Source of the DNA: an uncultured Pontibacter sp.
GTDB lineage: Bacteria; Bacteroidota; Bacteroidia; Cytophagales; Hymenobacteraceae
Direction of reading: 5' to 3'
Assembly (NCBI RefSeq): GCF_947492645.1
Contig: NZ_CANLMZ010000003.1
Span: forward strand, 1 to 64,000
Length of the DNA: 64,000 nucleotides
The notes beneath the pieces are model-generated. The model was not told the origin of the DNA and did no database searches. It saw nothing but the letters and a program-made list of their open reading frames with translations. This document shows, one piece after another, positions 63,432 to 64,000 of this stretch. Every line of letters starts with the position of its first letter. Position 1 is the first letter of the stretch. Both the position numbers and the translations under genes were made by a program.

Positions 63432-64000
63432 ATGTTGAAGAGTTTTAGCTTAGGGTTATTGATACTTGTTTTTCTTGGGATGGGGTCGCTGATGTCTTTA
63501 AAATCATCAGACAACATTGTTGTGAACTCCAAAGAGCAAACCTGGGTCGATAGCGTTATGACTACTTTAACACCAGAGCAACGCATTGGGCAGTTGTTTA
63601 TGGTAGCCGCATACTCAAATAAAACCGAAAAGCACTTCCGCGAAATTGACACGCTTGTAACCCGCTATGGCATAGGCGGAGTTATGTTTATGCAAGGCGG
63701 GCCGGTGCGCCAGGTAAAGCTTACGAACCGTTTCCAGAGCCAGGCCAAAGTGCCCATGCTTATAGCGATGGATGCTGAATGGGGTTTAGGCATGCGCCTG
63801 GACAGCACCATGCAGTTTGCCCGCCAGATGACGCTGGGCGCCATGAACGACGAGAAGTATATTTACCTGATGGGCCGCGAGATTGCGCTTAAAATGAAGC
63901 GCATGGGCGTAAACGTAAGTTTCTCGCCTGTGCTGGATGTAAACGTAAATGCAGCAAACCCTGTTATCGGAAACCGCTCCTTCGGAGAGTCAAAAGAAGA
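63432..64000 (+). CDS. Glycoside hydrolase family 3 protein (N-terminal part, runs off the right edge)
   Basis: The frame from the ATG at 63432 runs 189 codons to the window end without a stop. An N-terminal membrane signal (LLILVFLGMGSLMSL, about 8-22) is followed by the GH3 TIM-barrel N-terminus: LTPEQRIGQLFMVAAYSN, YGIGGVMFMQGGPVRQVKLT, KVPMLIAMDAEWGLGMRLD, MGVNVSFSPVLDVNVNAANP and VIGNRSFGESKE. GH3 enzymes of Bacteroidota with this layout include beta-N-acetylglucosaminidases of peptidoglycan recycling, sometimes fused to a beta-lactamase-like domain; the missing C-terminus prevents a firm choice. Confidence 0.88.
   Translation, partial: MLKSFSLGLLILVFLGMGSLMSLKSSDNIVVNSKEQTWVDSVMTTLTPEQRIGQLFMVAAYSNKTEKHFREIDTLVTRYGIGGVMFMQGGPVRQVKLTNRFQSQAKVPMLIAMDAEWGLGMRLDSTMQFARQMTLGAMNDEKYIYLMGREIALKMKRMGVNVSFSPVLDVNVNAANPVIGNRSFGESKE

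Overview
The window looks like a chromosome segment of a Bacteroidota organism of the Cytophagales/Hymenobacteraceae type (Pontibacter-like). This is inferred, not searched. The evidence is a type IX secretion (T9SS) C-terminal sorting domain, PorD (DUF4835), the gene order bamD-rpoZ-coaC/coaB-porD, a fused DAHP synthase/chorismate mutase, an OstA-like LptA protein, promoters of the TTG-N17-23-TAnnTTTG kind, and many SPI/SPII signal peptides of the type usual in this phylum.

Region 1-8,600 is accessory and gene-poor. It holds the N-terminal part of a very large glycine-rich, repeat-bearing surface protein that runs off the left edge, a decayed Crp/AraC regulator chimera, a lipoprotein plus outer-membrane-protein pair, and a truncated, frameshifted tyrosine-recombinase N-terminus next to a tRNA-Ser(UGA). 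This looks like the worn end of an integrated element.

Region 8,700-26,040 is mostly housekeeping: a YihY membrane protein, a hotdog thioesterase, MltG, YciO, a lipid A acyltransferase-like protein, WbqC, ClpC, an acyl-CoA carboxylase beta subunit, an M42 aminopeptidase, a BtuF-like protein, the shikimate operon (DAHPS/CM, aroB, aroA) and proline dehydrogenase.

Region 26,100-32,600 is an envelope/stress block. It has a small acidic lipoprotein, an ECF sigma factor next to a predicted anti-sigma factor fused to a periplasmic trypsin-like protease, two fasciclin lipoproteins, a stress-type glycine-zipper protein, a DUF4142 lipoprotein, a GDSL esterase and a pseudogene of the PA2169/DUF2383 family with one frameshift and three in-frame stops.

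Region 32,800-43,500 holds a C-terminal processing protease, a lipoprotein gamma-glutamyltransferase, a small membrane protein, a secreted T9SS nuclease, a PLP trans-sulfuration enzyme and an unknown protein. Region 43,700-64,000 holds lysS, three tandem YtxH-like proteins, a Kazal-type lipoprotein, a cupin, fabI, recN, porD, coaB/coaC (frame-split), rpoZ, bamD, an OstA-like protein, tilS, mdh, two rhomboid proteases, mutL and the start of a GH3 glycosidase.

Across the whole window the short word AGTATA/TATACT is strikingly over-represented in both strands, in coding and non-coding DNA, and inside terminator stems. Together with the sigma/anti-sigma-protease pair it is the most interesting signal here.
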